From: Marisa cornuarietis
Lineage: Eukaryota > Mollusca > Gastropoda > Architaenioglossa > Ampullariidae
Reading direction: 5' to 3'
Assembly (NCBI GenBank): GCA_004794655.1
Contig: SMMW01000555.1
Span: 2,876,001 to 2,940,000, forward strand
DNA: 64,000 nucleotides
Below, piece after piece: positions 1-11,298 of the stretch. The notes beneath the pieces were generated by a model that had not been told where the DNA came from, did not search any database, and was given only the letters and a program-made list of their open reading frames with translations. Each line of letters begins with the position of its first letter. Positions within the stretch are counted from its first letter, which is position 1. A program made the position numbers and the translations under genes.

Positions 1-361
1 CGTAGATTCTCTATACATGTCCTTTAATATTTATACTTTTACATATCATTTTACATAGATACATTAGTATTAGACTCTGGCCTCGCTTCTCAGCTCCAGC
101 AGGTCTGCATCACCACAACACAAACAGAAGATGCTGTAAAAGCTTGAATGTCTGCCAACAAATTGAAAATAAATGAAGACAACATTGAGGTGAGTCCAAC
201 AGCCTCTGTAAATAAACTGAAATGTGCGCCATTCTTTGCTGCTCTTACTTTCTCAGAGGTAAGCATATCTCTTTCCTAGACTGTCACGAACGCCGGTGTT
301 ATATTTATCCTCGCATTATGTCTCATGAATTTCACATCAATGCAGTCTGAAAGTCCATCTT
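1..361. other. Non-coding, nothing recognised
   Basis: The sequence is AT-rich and without a long open frame, tandem array or transposon motif I can recognise. It may include a more decayed 5' part of the LINE that begins just downstream, but I could not align it. Confidence 0.5.
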
Positions 362-1060
362 TTGCTGGATCAGTCGCATCCTACCTGTAATGTCAGTTTT
401 CGTCACCCTAAACGCTTATGTCTGCTTTTGTGTTGTACCTGCTGGATTACTGCCACGTTCTATTCGTCGACCTCCATATCCGTCCACTGGACGAACTTCA
501 AAGAGCTCAGAATAATATCCGCGAACAGTGGACCATGCTACATCCCTCCCCCCCCCCCGCGAACCTCACTGGCTGCCAGTCGGATCTGGCATTGATTACA
601 AGATGGTCACACTTTGTTCCCGTTGTCTTCACGGCCTGTCGCCAGTATATTTGTCTGAGCTGCTGACGCCTTACCACCCGAGTCGGCTTCTTCGGTCTCC
701 TTGTGCTGCTCTGCTCTCTGTGTGCCAGGCATCAGACGGGAGAAGTTACACAGATGCTCCTTCGTCTTCTCTCGCCTCGCCGTTAGGTATTCTCTGCCCA
801 TTTCTCTTCAGACTGTCGACGTTTGAAGCTTTCAGTCCGGCCTCAAGACCCACACCTTTCATTAGTATCATAATCAGAACTCGTCTGATCAGTCTTCAGT
901 TCTTCATCTCCATCCATACACCTTGCTGCCGTTTAGTTCTCTGTGTTGGATGGTTGGCTGTCGGTTCGTTTGTAGTCTTTCGTGCGCAGTGCATTCCGCT
1001 CGCGTCCACACGGCGAAACTTGTTTGATCAACTCAGTTGCTGTTCTTCTTGTTATTATTA
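362..1060 (+). mobile_element. CR1/L2-like LINE, ORF2 C-terminus plus 3' UTR (decayed)
   Basis: Two overlapping frames together give the C-terminal, post-catalytic part of a non-LTR retrotransposon reverse transcriptase. The frame from 418 reads LLDYCHVLFVDL...LDELQRAQNN, the usual LDYCNSLL...LxRLQRxQN block. The frame from about 560 reads HWLPVGSGIDYKMVTLCSRC then LHGLSPVYLSELLTPYHPSR, matching the family pattern HWLPVxxRIxxK...LHGxxPxYLxELLxPYxP. A C-rich insertion near 546-558 accounts for the frameshift. The catalytic palm is absent, so the copy is 5'-truncated and dead. The tail at about 925-1060 (TGGTTGGCTGTCGGTT... then TTATTATTAG) is shared with 48170-48360, which identifies it as the 3' UTR and ATT-type tail. 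Family assignment to CR1/L2-like is from memory of motif patterns; the LINE nature is firmer. Confidence 0.8.
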
Positions 1061-2046
1061 GTGTTTACATATCATTTACATACATACCTTTTACATGTCA
1101 GTTTACATGGATATTTTACACATCTCTTTCATAAAACGATGTGTTATGACTTAATGACTAACGAATGAATCCCTCTTTTTTTTCTTCTTTTCTACTCATG
1201 ACCGATTTTGAGGATATTTTTCCCATCTTACAACAAACAAGAGAAACCAAACTAAAATAAGACTTTTAAAAAATAGCAGAAAATTCGACAAAAGAGTTGA
1301 AAAGTCATGCATCTGTTGCCTTTAAAACTGCGAGGATGTGATTGCGCTTTGAACAAAACGAAGACCTGGGACCAGTGATGTCCCAGTACACAGTCCCATC
1401 TTCCACTTTCTCTAGTTTCTGTTGCACCTGTCTAGACGTAGCCAGGTAAAAGACCCGTTTTTTTCACGACAGAAAACCAACACCAGAACAAAGTTGACAC
1501 AGGACTACAAGTCTTTGTTTGCCAGGTTTTTGCGTTCTACAAAGGTCAATAAATCCCTCCATTTCCATGATCTTCTCTTTTGCCTGAGTAGCACAAAGTG
1601 CTCAAACTCGCGATCTGTCTTCCTGACCACCGCTAGGCGGCGTTCCTGCCAATTACGTTAAAATATCTCTCTTGCTTCTTCCTTCTTGTGGGGGGGATAT
1701 TTATTTATTTATTTTTTGCTTACTAGTACCTTATGAAGCATGCTTTAAGGGGGGTCAAGAAGTTCACCAAACCAAGAGCGTTAGCTGAACTTGGACTCGG
1801 CAGACAACTCGGTCAAAGAGTTTTTGGTTCAGAAGAAATGATTGTGCAGAGGTGGGATGTACTGTTGGTAGACATTCTAAATGAACTCTAATAAAGAGGA
1901 TGATGGGGGGGGGGAACTGGTGATTTAGCAGCGTAAAAATGTTGTATGTTGTAAGTGGGAAAATTAACTTTGATTTAAGTTTCCGGTTTTCAAAGTTACT
2001 GTTTGCTCATTTTACTGTTCTATTGTAATTTTGTTTATTTTCCTTC
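1061..2046. other. Non-coding, nothing recognised
   Basis: No coding or transposon signal seen. It contains short homopolymer runs, for example poly-T near 1172 and G-runs near 1690 and 1905. A possible tail of the LINE may extend to about 1110, where TTTACAT motifs recur. Confidence 0.5.
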
Positions 2047-2049
2047 CTT

Positions 2050-2085
2050 GCGTGCGTGCGTGAGAGAGAGAGAGAGAGAGGAAAT

Positions 2086-2124
<39 letters not shown>
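2050..2124. repeat. Compound microsatellite (GCGT)/(GA)n/(GT)n/(GA)n
   Basis: The run begins with GCGT units, passes through (GA)n, then (GT)n, and returns to (GA)n. A short (TA)n follows at 2163-2178. The (GA)n-(GT)n-(GA)n order suggests the GT block expanded inside an older purine tract. Confidence 0.95.
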
Positions 2125-2125
<1 letters not shown>

Positions 2126-2275
2126 TGTATTGATATATTCATGTATGAGAAAAAAAATAAGACATATATATATATATAGCGAGGATAACGAGTGTGTTGC
2201 TAGTAACGAGTGTTATAGGATACGTTAGTTAGCTTCTTGTTTTTGTTTCAAAAATATATGCTGTACTCACTAAAA

Positions 2276-2277
<2 letters not shown>

Positions 2278-2359
<82 letters not shown>
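2278..2359. repeat. (CA)n microsatellite, about 41 units, uninterrupted
   Basis: This is a pure CA array with no interruption. The open frames over it are artefacts of the dinucleotide repeat. Confidence 0.98.
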
Positions 2360-2364
<5 letters not shown>

Positions 2365-2517
2365 GAAAAGGAACAAAATAAGAGTACGTCTCAACTGCAG
2401 ATAAACTATGCAGATTAGTGGAAACAAAAAATGTGAGACAGACAAAAAAAGAATGAAGACTAAATTCTTCGAAGTAATATTTTGCCAAAAGTACAACCGA
2501 AATAAATTCTACGTGAC

Positions 2518-2535
2518 ATGGATGATGATGATGAA

Positions 2536-2603
<68 letters not shown>
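2518..2603. repeat. (GAT)n trinucleotide array, about 28 units
   Basis: The array is almost pure GAT/ATG, with one GAA variant near 2534. Translations give poly-Asp, poly-Met or poly-Ser depending on frame and strand. There is no initiation context or flanking coding sequence, so it is not treated as coding. Confidence 0.97.
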
Positions 2604-3295
2604 GAAAATTATTTGTTTGGGGAATATTAACATGAATTTACTTATGTCGCAAATGTTATGTATGGTTTTTTTTGTCACTTGTTTTCGAAATTTTTGTCAG
2701 ACCAGGCAGTGCTGACAGGACAACCTTTAGTATTGACTCGGTGTAGTTAAATAATTTCTTTATCCGCATTGAGTCTTACCCAGACCCCAGACAAAAACAA
2801 ACAAAGCTCCTTTGCATCCTGGCCGTTTCTTTAGCGTTTGGATAAGTCATTTCTCCCTTTTTTGTCAAAAATGAAGAGCAGCACCTCTCTTTTGAGGCTT
2901 CCTGTATTCACACATTGGTCAAGAAAATGCGAACTGGTAAATGAAAGGATCGACAGGGACACAAACCAAGGAATGAACCAGTAAGTTTATTCGAGGATGG
3001 GACTCCATTAACAACTCAGGAAGCTAAAGCTCTTTTTTCCCTTTAATTCCTGTCATTAAAGCCTTCATGCTACGAACTTAAAAAACTATTGATTAGAGAG
3101 TGTGCATATCCCTCTCCTGTCTGGCGAGTGAAGAAAGAAAGGTAATTAAAGAGGCGAGTTGGCGGCCCTGTTGCTATTGTTAACCTTGGTTCACGTAGAC
3201 AGCCGCGGGGAATAAAGTAATTTATGATGCATTAAATGTGCTGCTTGCGGACTGTTCAATTTTCTTGTAAGGACCTTATTTTGATGTGCCTCTGC
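2604..3295. other. Non-coding; 2990-3250 has homeobox-type cores
   Basis: No gene or repeat seen. Between about 2990 and 3250 the sequence is more complex, with several TTAAT/ATTAA cores around a GC-rich stretch (GGCGAGTTGGCGGCCCTG). That composition resembles regulatory DNA, but nothing here proves it. Confidence 0.35.
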
Positions 3296-3490
3296 TCCTT
3301 TAGTGGCATGCAATGGTAGATCCATCTCGGTTCTGTGTATCAGGATGTATTCTGTCCAGCTCTCCATTTCCTTTTATTTGTCTCAGTGCAAGTATTGCAG
3401 TACTCCCAAAATTTTTTTAAACCCATTTACCCCAAGATCGTTCAAAGGGGAAAAAACCATTCGACTTTCTGAATATGTATTGACTAAAAA
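3296..3490 (+). repeat. Dispersed repeat, copy A (partner at 6180-6350)
   Basis: The segment shares an ordered set of blocks with 6180-6350: a TTATTTGTCTCAG block followed by CAAG..TTGCA, then ACCCCAAGA..GTTCA and GACTTTCTGAAT. The copies are well diverged, with indels. No coding signal is apparent; the type of element is unknown. Confidence 0.55.
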
Positions 3491-3539
3491 ATAACACAGA
3501 CATTCATCTCATCTCTGTAGAAATTATTTGTACTTTGCA

Positions 3540-3602
3540 GAATAGACGCGCTCGCACACACATACACACACACACGCACACACACACACACATATACACA
3601 TG
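3540..3602. repeat. Imperfect (CA)n microsatellite
   Basis: CA repeats interrupted by CG and TA dinucleotides (CACACGCACA, CATATACACA). Interruptions imply an older array than the pure one at 2278. Confidence 0.9.
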
Positions 3603-4561
3603 TGGTAAGGAACAGAGTAATGGTAGGGGAAAGGGAATAAAAAGAAGAAAAAACAATCTGTCAGATAATCGTCTTTTTAAGTCCCCGCAAGTGTAATTTC
3701 TTGCAAAACTTACATTTTAAATGGTAGTAAATACTGAAATATAAATTAAAACAGTGAGCTTATTTTCTGCTTGACCAGCTGTGCATTAAAATTTCTCCAG
3801 CTTTGTAGTAAGCATTAACCAACTGTGTAATATAATTTCACCATGTGTACTACCTGTGTATCTTCCGATTTGTGTTACATAATTAAGCGCTGTAAATATT
3901 TCCCCTCCTTGAAGACCTTTGCTTGAAGATGCTATCTTTTATTCCCTGTGTCACTTCCTTCCGTACAAGCCGAACACGAGTTGATCCAAGAAGATCAGGA
4001 GGAAAGTTTGGATGGATCTGGCTAGAACCTATTTTATGCATGTTGGTGGAAATATCTAGTCAACATGGTATACGTTCAGCTCTGCTTCTTCGTGAAATTC
4101 TCTGCATGACGAAGGAGTGAGTTTGTGTTGCAGAGGATTTCAGTTTAGGAACCGCTGCCTACAAGTAAAATGTTTTAATAAGGCCTGAACAAAAAAAAAC
4201 TTCAGCAGACCAAGTATACAAATACAGCGAATATCATCTGTTCAGAAGCTGCAGATCGCTTCATAAAGCCTATCAAATTATTATTTGTTGTTAGAAGTAG
4301 TATGTAGGTGAATGCATGCTTCGATGCGTTCGTGAATGCAGTTACAGTCATGCATGTCCTCACGTTCACCGCGGTATGTGGGGAAGTACGAGACCATCAC
4401 GGGATCTCACATCTCCGGTCACGTGATATTGATTACAACCACGAGCGTCTGCCTCAGTTTGCGATCTTGGTTCTGTGTCTGCGAACCACTTCTCCAATTA
4501 ATTAGACCAGCATCTGACTGCATGCGATTGTTTGCAACGCTTTTCTTTCTCACTATCGCCT
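3603..4561. other. Non-coding, nothing recognised
   Basis: AT-rich sequence with no convincing reading frame, transposon motif or tandem array. Confidence 0.5.
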
Positions 4562-4565
4562 ATTC

Positions 4566-4596
<31 letters not shown>

Positions 4597-4606
4597 ACTC
4601 TCTCGA
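4562..4606. repeat. (TC)n microsatellite, slightly interrupted
   Basis: CT/TC units with single GT and CAC interruptions. It is the source of the Ser/Leu and Arg/Glu-rich translations in this stretch. Confidence 0.93.
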
Positions 4607-5142
4607 AGGGAAAGTAGAGCTTGGCAACAAGCGACGGAAGATCCCACAGGAGCCGTTGCAGGCCAGCAAATGGTGCATTGCGAGAACCAGCATATAAATT
4701 TTGACCGCACGAATTACCAGAATTTGACGCCCCAGCTTGCTTTGCGCCGTAGATACCTCCTTAAATCTTGCGGTACTTCCGCTGTGTGGGTTCTTCCCTC
4801 ACCAGTCTTTGTATCTCATTTCCCTTCGCAGTCCTATCGGATTTCTCTACAGAAGACCTGATAAGGACGCGGCACAGTTGTGTGGAGATGCCAACAATGC
4901 GTTTTACGATCGTTTTGAGGCAGCTGGTCATAAAGTGACGAGCATCAAGAGCATCTTTGTCATATGGCTGCCATGTAACGCATCAAGAACTCTCTTTTCC
5001 ATGCAAATTACCGATGCTCAATGGAAGCGCGTGGCTATTCCATTATCTCCTTAGTGGCATTTTACTCCCATTATCATTCCGCCAATAATGTAGCGCCATT
5101 AGCGCGTCTCTTTCGAGTGGCGGGCGATTTCCATCTGGAGGC
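4607..5142. other. Complex non-coding island, possible regulatory DNA
   Basis: The stretch is unusually free of simple repeats. From about 5038 to 5110 it holds a cluster of CCATTA, CATTAT, AATAATG and CCATTAG cores close to GC-rich words such as GCGCGTC and GGCGGGCG. Clusters of this kind are typical of developmental enhancers in animals. This is inference from word content only; there is no alignment support. Confidence 0.3.
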
Positions 5143-5190
5143 CCGTGTGTGTGTGTGTGTGGGCGTGCGCGCGTGCGTGCGTGCGTGCGT
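5143..5190. repeat. (GT)n then (GCGT)n microsatellite
   Basis: A GTGTGT run changes into GCGTGCGT units. Alternating purine-pyrimidine sequence of this kind can adopt Z-DNA. Confidence 0.92.
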
Positions 5191-6105
5191 CCGATCCAGT
5201 TATTTTTCGAAATGTTAAAACATTTCAGCTCGCTGTGACACCATGTGGTGAAACTGCGAGTCATTTGCGATGCTTTTTTCCCCTGAAAGAGAAGCAGCAT
5301 GTAACAATTCCTGCACCTTGATTATTTTATTACTTAGTACCAAAGATCCTAAATTACACTTTCATTATGAAAGAAGGCTGTTAGACATATTACCTTTTTG
5401 TCTGTCTGTCCGTCAGTCTGTCTGTCTATCTCTCCGTGCGACCATTTGTCTGTCCTTTGCCTGTCAGCATTTATTCCTGCCTACACTTGTATGTAGCTGT
5501 GCCAGTTGCTGTTTTACTGCAATATTTCCTTACACATGAGGTCACTCCGTAAGTCTCTAAGTCATTACTCCATTTTTGCCTGTAGCTCCCGCTGGCAGAA
5601 CCCTTGATTGTTGGGGCAAAAGAAGCCGATCACCATTAAAAATATAAAGAAAAATCGTGATCAAGTGTACGCCACCAGCGCCGGTCCCTCAAGGCCACTT
5701 CGCACGCGAAGCGCACGGAAGAATGAGGGCAGCTCCCTGCATCACTAACAAGGGGAGGGGGGGACACAAGCAGCAGAGCCGCTCTCTGGTCGCCTCCCCT
5801 GGGCACATCACTTCTCTCCCCTCGCGCGCCTTTTTCTGCTTCCGTCATAGGTACTAACCTCCTCGTTATCTGACTGCCTCTCCGTGTGGGAGGTTTGAAA
5901 CACATCTGAATGATTTGAGCGATGACTGCGCCGTCCCTACGCAGACATTTAGTGTCCCGCGAGAGACCACTATTTCTGAAAACCAAGTCTGTACATCGTC
6001 AGTAGAATTAGTCTCAACCAATGGCGCCAAGACACAATTCTTGCATCAAGGCTTTGCTTTTTATGGTGACTATGTCTGTGGATTTGGATGAATTTTGAAT
6101 GGATT
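5191..6105. other. Non-coding; (TCTG)n cluster at 5397-5435
   Basis: There is an irregular TCTG/TCCG/TCTA tetranucleotide cluster at 5397-5435. A GC-rich block at 5680-5830 contains GAGGGGGGGACAC and CGCACGCGAAGCGCACG. No coding or transposon signal is visible. Confidence 0.5.
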
Positions 6106-6179
6106 TCTGTCTATTCATTTTTTGTAAGAACCTTTTCTTGCCAAATGTCATCTTTTATAGTGACTTGTGATAGCATTTT

Positions 6180-6350
6180 TTTTTTTTGGTTCTCTATTTC
6201 CGAAGGTATTTTTTTCCATAAAGTTCTTCGTTTGCGTTCATTTGTCTCAGAGCAAAAACTGCATTGGTCTGAAAGATTCAAATCTTATTTTAACCCCAAG
6301 AAAGCTCAGAGGAAAAGAGCATACTAAAAGAGACTTTCAGAATTTGTAAT
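6180..6350 (+). repeat. Dispersed repeat, copy B (partner at 3296-3490)
   Basis: The blocks TCATTTGTCTCAGAG, AACTGCATTGG, AACCCCAAGAAAGCTCAGAG and GACTTTCAGAAT occur in the same order as in copy A. A poly-T run at about 6177-6187 precedes it. The two copies, about 2.9 kb apart in the same orientation, point to a local duplication or a decayed element family. Confidence 0.55.
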
Positions 6351-7061
6351 GATCTTTTTGTTGCAAGGCGTGCTGAAAGACCAGCCCTATGACAACATGA
6401 AATTAAGTTGAAAGTTGCAAGCAAGCTAACAAAATATATACGTTGGTTCCGTTTGCTACAAAAATGCGTGGTGATATTTTAATATCACTATTTTAGAAAA
6501 TCATATATAGATTGACCGTCATTTTAGCTACTGATTTTACTGAAGTCCGAAGATCGAGGCTAATGAGACTTTCCCAATCAGAAACCATTGTCCTCTTTGT
6601 AAAACCCATGCCAGGCTTCTATTTTTCGACGGAACAAAACTATTCGATCAGATTTGGGAAATTTTCTTATAGCTAATAAAACTGGATTGATAACAGTTAC
6701 AATCGGGCCAAACAGTTCTCTGAATAAAGATAAAGGGTTGTGGGCCTCCTTGTCCAAGCATGTTATAGCAGGCGGAGCTACTTTTAATTTGCCCAACCTA
6801 TACTATACAAACAGTACCAGGACCAAGTTTTATCACCCTGACAGGAGATCCACATCTTGCTCATTTACAAATCTGATGAGCTAGTTTCACACTTTTTCTC
6901 AAACCCAACTTCTTAGCATTTTATCTGCCCCTTTATATGTGTATATTTTCATCTCCGAAATCAGGTATGGGTGCAGAAAAAAATACCGAAAAACATTCTT
7001 TATTGAAAAAAAAATCCCAATGATCTTCGGTTTCTTTTTCTATTGGCTTTCATACTGCAAT
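6351..7061. other. Non-coding, nothing recognised
   Basis: AT-rich sequence with no recognisable frame or repeat. Short open frames on both strands have no family resemblance. Confidence 0.5.
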
Positions 7062-7091
7062 TTGCTGCTGCTGCTGCTGCTGCTGCTGCTT
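7062..7091. repeat. (GCT)n / (CAG)n array, 9-10 units
   Basis: Pure GCT units follow TTT and end at TTAAT. The poly-Leu translation ends in a stop immediately, so a coding role is unlikely. Confidence 0.93.
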
Positions 7092-7295
7092 AATATGGCA
7101 AGTGACCAGATCTGTTTTGAGAAGACATGTGCGGCTAAGTTTGTGTTGTGCTTGACTTCTCCTCCAAGCTTACAATAATGACAAGTTATTTGTGCCACTC
7201 ACACGTGAGGAAAAATGGCAAATTAAAAAAAGTTGTACAAGCAGCTGAGCGGAGAACTTACATGTGCCAATAACTAACTCACTCTTTCTTTGTCT

Positions 7296-7400
7296 CTATC
7301 TCTCATACACACGCGCACACACACAAAGAAATACAACATATGTCTCCTGGTTTGCGCTTACGTGCGCGCGCACACACACACTCTCTCTCTTTTTCACATA
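7296..7400. repeat. CA/CT-rich simple-sequence cluster
   Basis: CTCTATCTCTC, CACACGCGCACACACACA, GTGCGCGCGCACACACACAC and CTCTCTCTC blocks follow one another with short spacers. Confidence 0.85.
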
Positions 7401-7649
7401 TAAGCAGACTAACACGAGCACAAATTATTAACAGAAAGAAAAGAGAGGGACTGAGACAGACAAGCAAAGAGAAGAGAGAGCACCAAAGCTCACTCATGTG
7501 CCTAACCGGCCAGTGCACGACAAAATGAGGCAAAAGAGCAAGTGACCTCTGGCAATAACCCAGTAAGGTATATTGACGCCACCCATCCAAATGCTGTCTG
7601 CACGTAATGCTATTGGCAAAGGAGTGGATTTTTAGGCCCTAGACATTGG

Positions 7650-7720
7650 CCCTTGCCAAGTGGCACACTGGACTTAGATGTCCGGGCGTGGATTACGAGT
7701 CAGTAGTCACGGGTAGGGGT
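7650..7720 (+). repeat. Possible tRNA-derived SINE head (decayed)
   Basis: GCCAAGTGGCACACTGGACTTAGA at 7655-7678 resembles the A-box and anticodon arm of the usual GCCGAGTGGTTAAAGC..CTGGACTTAGA type of SINE head. A weak B-box-like GGATTACGAGTC follows at 7690-7701. The B box is poor, so this is only a candidate. It sits about 0.3 kb from the 3' end of an RTE-type LINE, the kind of element that can mobilise SINEs. Confidence 0.35.
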
Positions 7721-7993
7721 CATTTAGAGTCATAGATAGGTTCAAGTAGCAGGTACTTGTCTTGCCGCTGAGAAGAGTTAGGCAGTGCCAATTAGAAGTA
7801 AATATAATAATAATAAAAAGAAGGATGTTTGTATAGCTCGGAATCTCAACAGGTTCTATGCTCCACGAATTCCATGGCCATGAATATGGAACACAACTGA
7901 TAAGGGAAGATTGTAAAATAATAATTCTCAGCATCAGCATCATCATCTTAACGAACACAGAAAGGGTGCACATCTTTTTAACCATGGACAATA

Positions 7994-9185
7994 CATTCAT
8001 TCAATCATTCATTTGTCACGTGACTGGTACAGGTCGTTTGTGGGCAGAAGATGGATAGATGCACTCCACTCATGGCCGATGGGAGCATCTGCTGCACGGG
8101 GCGGCTAGTCCACACCTTTCTGCTCGTAATCCACTTCTTCCTCTGGCCACCGGGGCGTCGTCGTCCCTCCACAGTACCTTGAAGGACAGTCTTTGACCAG
8201 GTGTTATGCTGGGTCACATGGCCAAAACAGACCAGCTTACGCCGCTTGACTGTTCCTAGTAAGGGCTCCTAGGGTCCTACGAATGGGGCGACCGTGCTTC
8301 CTACGAAGTCGTTGGTTTTACTTTCTTTGTATCGGCAATCAGAGTTCACATTTCACATCCGTAAACGAGGATTGATACTACCCAGGACTTGCATAGATTA
8401 TTCTTCATCGTTAACTTAATATACTGGCTGTGCAAGACCCTGTCCAGCCTAGCCATTGACGATGTTGCTGTCGCTGTCCTTTATGCGGATGTCTCTAGAA
8501 GAACTGCTGTCTGTTGAGTGGATGGTTCCCAAGTACTTAAGGTGCTGAGGTGCTCCTACCTGGTCTGAAGTCAGCCTGCCCTTTTGATAACAGATCCTCA
8601 GTGGTGGTGCTGTTTTACTTCCCTATTACTTTCAGCATGATTTTGCTTGGGTGACTGATTAGGCTTATTGTTCTGAAGTTCTGGTTTTGTCTGCTGTTTC
8701 CTTTCGTTTGTTTGTTTGCTACTTTGGAAAGGGTATGACTACAGTGACTGCGTCCACTCTTTGGGCCATTGTTTGCGTTTCCAGACTTTTTAGCACAGAG
8801 CAGTGAGAGCCTTTGTTGTTTCGTCTCTACTTCACTTCTGCGGAGACGTTGTCAACGCCAGGTGACTTCCCTCCCTTTAGATTGCGTACCGTTTTATTTT
8901 TTCGACCTCTTCCAGTAGGACTGTTAGATCTGACGGCTCACTGGTTCTAGTATAGTTGAAGGATGTTTCTTTCTTCAACTGAAAGTTGTATGGCTCTGTG
9001 CAATGTTGAGTTCATCGGCTGAGTATAGCAGCGCCTTCTGTGAAAACGAGGTCGATGATATCTTTGACGACTGAGACCTTGCGTTGATGTATCTTGATGA
9101 AGGTCTTTATTAGCTGCTAAGCCTTTTTGTTGTTATCCCGTGCCATTACCTCCTCTAGGGTTCGGCTTTGGCCCTTGAAGGACAA
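7994..9185 (-). mobile_element. RTE-type LINE, 3' half, with internal deletion
   Basis: Read on the minus strand, frames broken by stops and indels give ordered RTE ORF blocks. At 9155-8900: NNKKA*QLIKTF, then ILSR*TQHCTEPYNFQLK and LLEEVEK. Next come ETTKALTALCSKSLETQTMA and then AVTVVIPFPK. At about 8640 is SLISHPSKIMLKVI and at about 8580 GQADFRPGRSTS, both reverse-transcriptase finger motifs. The sequence then jumps directly to KYLGTIHSTDSSSSRDIRIK, so the catalytic FADD palm is deleted near 8545. The end is intact: VGP*EPLLGTVKRRKLVCFGHVTQH, then KTVLQGTVEGRRRPGGQRKK. The stop codon lies inside a short ATTC/ATGA tail at 7994-8013. The family resembles the endonuclease-reverse transcriptase of RTE elements. 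The copy is dead. Confidence 0.85.
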
Positions 9186-10032
9186 CACATGACTACATTA
9201 ATACAAGAGGTATTTCCGAAACAGAAAAAAACTCTTTAACGCCCGCCCGACACTTGTAAAATGACGAATGGTTCAAACTGACAATGGCAGCGAGTTTCAC
9301 AATTTTGGTCCAGCGTAAGAGAAGGAACACTCGCCAAACCTTTTGGTGAAAATGTTTGGCAGGCATAAGATAATGTGATCTGCCGAGAAACTCAAACATA
9401 TGGTGAGCAGACAGTGAGCGTAGTGTATTAGATACAGCGGCAGCTACATTGGAGGAGTCACAGAAAAAGCTCTGACATATTACAGCCATTTGGTAATCAT
9501 CTCGACCTCAAACAAGTAGCCAGTGGAGCGGACAGAGAGAAGGTGTGACAGGGTTACGTGTTCTTGACATGAGAAAAAAAATCGTGCGGCTTAGTTCTGT
9601 ACTCTTGGTAATTTGTTAATTACGTGTGGACAGTCAGCGAATAGGAAGTTTTCATAATATCCGGGAAAACAACTAGTAAAGAAACCAGTCCATCTTCTCT
9701 CCCTAGCTGCCTCACCTTCCCCAATCCACCCAGTCAGCTGGGTCGGCTGGGTTTTGAAAAAAGAATGTTGCGTCAAACGGGTATCAAACCGATTCATGTT
9801 CATACCAACACTTAGATGAAAAAGAGTTGGCTAGACACGCAGAAAATGGCATAGTGACACTTTTACTATATATGTGAAGACATTGGTGACACGAAAACAC
9901 TTGTTACAAGACTGGGAATTCAAAAAACCAATTTGCTGCTGACACGGCAAGAACGATTAATTCAAATCGAGTCTCCTGCAATTCTCCTAAACCAATATCC
10001 TCATATCCCCATTACTCACTAAAAAAAATTGC
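9186..10032. other. Non-coding, nothing recognised
   Basis: No family match in either strand. The 98-codon minus-strand frame at 9193-9489 has no recognisable motif and lies next to the RTE end; it could be a more decayed upstream part of that element. Confidence 0.45.
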
Positions 10033-10068
10033 CAACACCCCTCCCCCCCCCACACACACACACCACAA
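10033..10068. repeat. Poly-C then (CA)n
   Basis: A run of C with one T interruption (CTCCCCCCCC) is followed by a short CA array. Confidence 0.85.
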
Positions 10069-11298
10069 AGTGGCAATATGTTTATAATTCCAAGTAACTA
10101 AATTGATTTTTGGCGGGTTCTTGAAGTACAAAGAGCTCAAACAGCAGGATTTCAGTCCCAGAGACCTTTGTGTTAATTGTAATCCTATTAGTGTAGTAAA
10201 GTGATGCAATAGAAAAATCCCACTAGAGAATTTAGCACTGTCTGCAAATGTTTACTCCTTGTCCTAAATGAACTATCGACTGCTTCTGCTAACAGATAAA
10301 GTGCATTTAATTGAGAGTGATTTTTAAGACTGTGCCTGCAAGCAGCAGGATGGCTATTTTTGTGATTACTTTCACATTTAGCGGTGGGATAGTTGTCAGC
10401 AGGTTGAGGGGCGGGGCGGCTGACCGCTGATATTAACTTTGCGCGTGCGGGCAATCGAACCCTGTCTGCGATCCAAATCATTGGTTTCCTGTTAGGACAA
10501 AATAATAGCAAATAAGAGATGCATGCTTTCAAAGCGCAAAATTGTTAGACTGGCTTGAATTTCACGTTATCAATCATATTGCATTCAAGCATTGCTTCCT
10601 GTTTGAGACAAGACCTGCTGAGTGAGACAGAGATGTAGTCTTTGACTCCTCACTGTTAGTGAGGGGAAAGAATGCTGGGTGGAGAGGTAAGAAAGACAGA
10701 AAGAAAGAAAATACGAAAGAAAGAAAAGGAAAAGGAAAAAATAATTTTAGAGAGGGGCACACGAAGTGAAAAACGTACCGAACATTCTCTTCAAAATGAA
10801 ATGCAGTAATCCTCTGGGTTTGCATTATTTCAACATTAGACCAACACTTGATAACTCATTCCTTCACGCAGTGCATATTATTTGCACATATTGTTATTGA
10901 ATCGTTAGTATGTCTTTATCGCTCCATATCTCTGCGAGTGTTGCTGACAGTTGACTGACTAATCTCATTACAAACAGAGAAAGTAAATCAAAGAAAAAAA
11001 AAAGACAGCAATTCAGGAAAACCCGGGTGGGTTAGCCTTACTGGAAGAGCTTACTGAGGATATTTTTCAAGTTTTCTTTACATAAAATAACGCCGCTTAT
11101 AACATCATGCTGTTATTGTAGGTATTCATCTTGTCAAAGCTTCGGACAGGAAATGATTGTCATACTTGTGAACACCAAACAGTTGGAAACAATTAATTTA
11201 GTCTTTCTGTGTGCACTAGCAATGCCTCGACCTCATGTCTCCCTCTTGCTACAAATAAGGAAACTTGTAGATAAAGAACTGTCACACAGGTCATCGGC
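10069..11298. other. Non-coding; AAAG-rich tract at 10690-10745
   Basis: A purine-rich AAAG/GAAA tract lies at 10690-10745. At 10449-10462 the word GGCAATCGAACCCT is a B-box-like sequence on the minus strand, but no A box could be found at the right distance. Nothing else is recognised. Confidence 0.45.

Noticed and set aside
2518..2715. Poly-Asp / poly-Met / poly-Ser frames over the GAT array
   Set aside because: All three come from one trinucleotide repeat; no coding sequence flanks it.
10440..10500. tRNA-like B box (GGTTCGATTGCC on the minus strand)
   Set aside because: No A box at the right distance and no acceptor-stem pairing.
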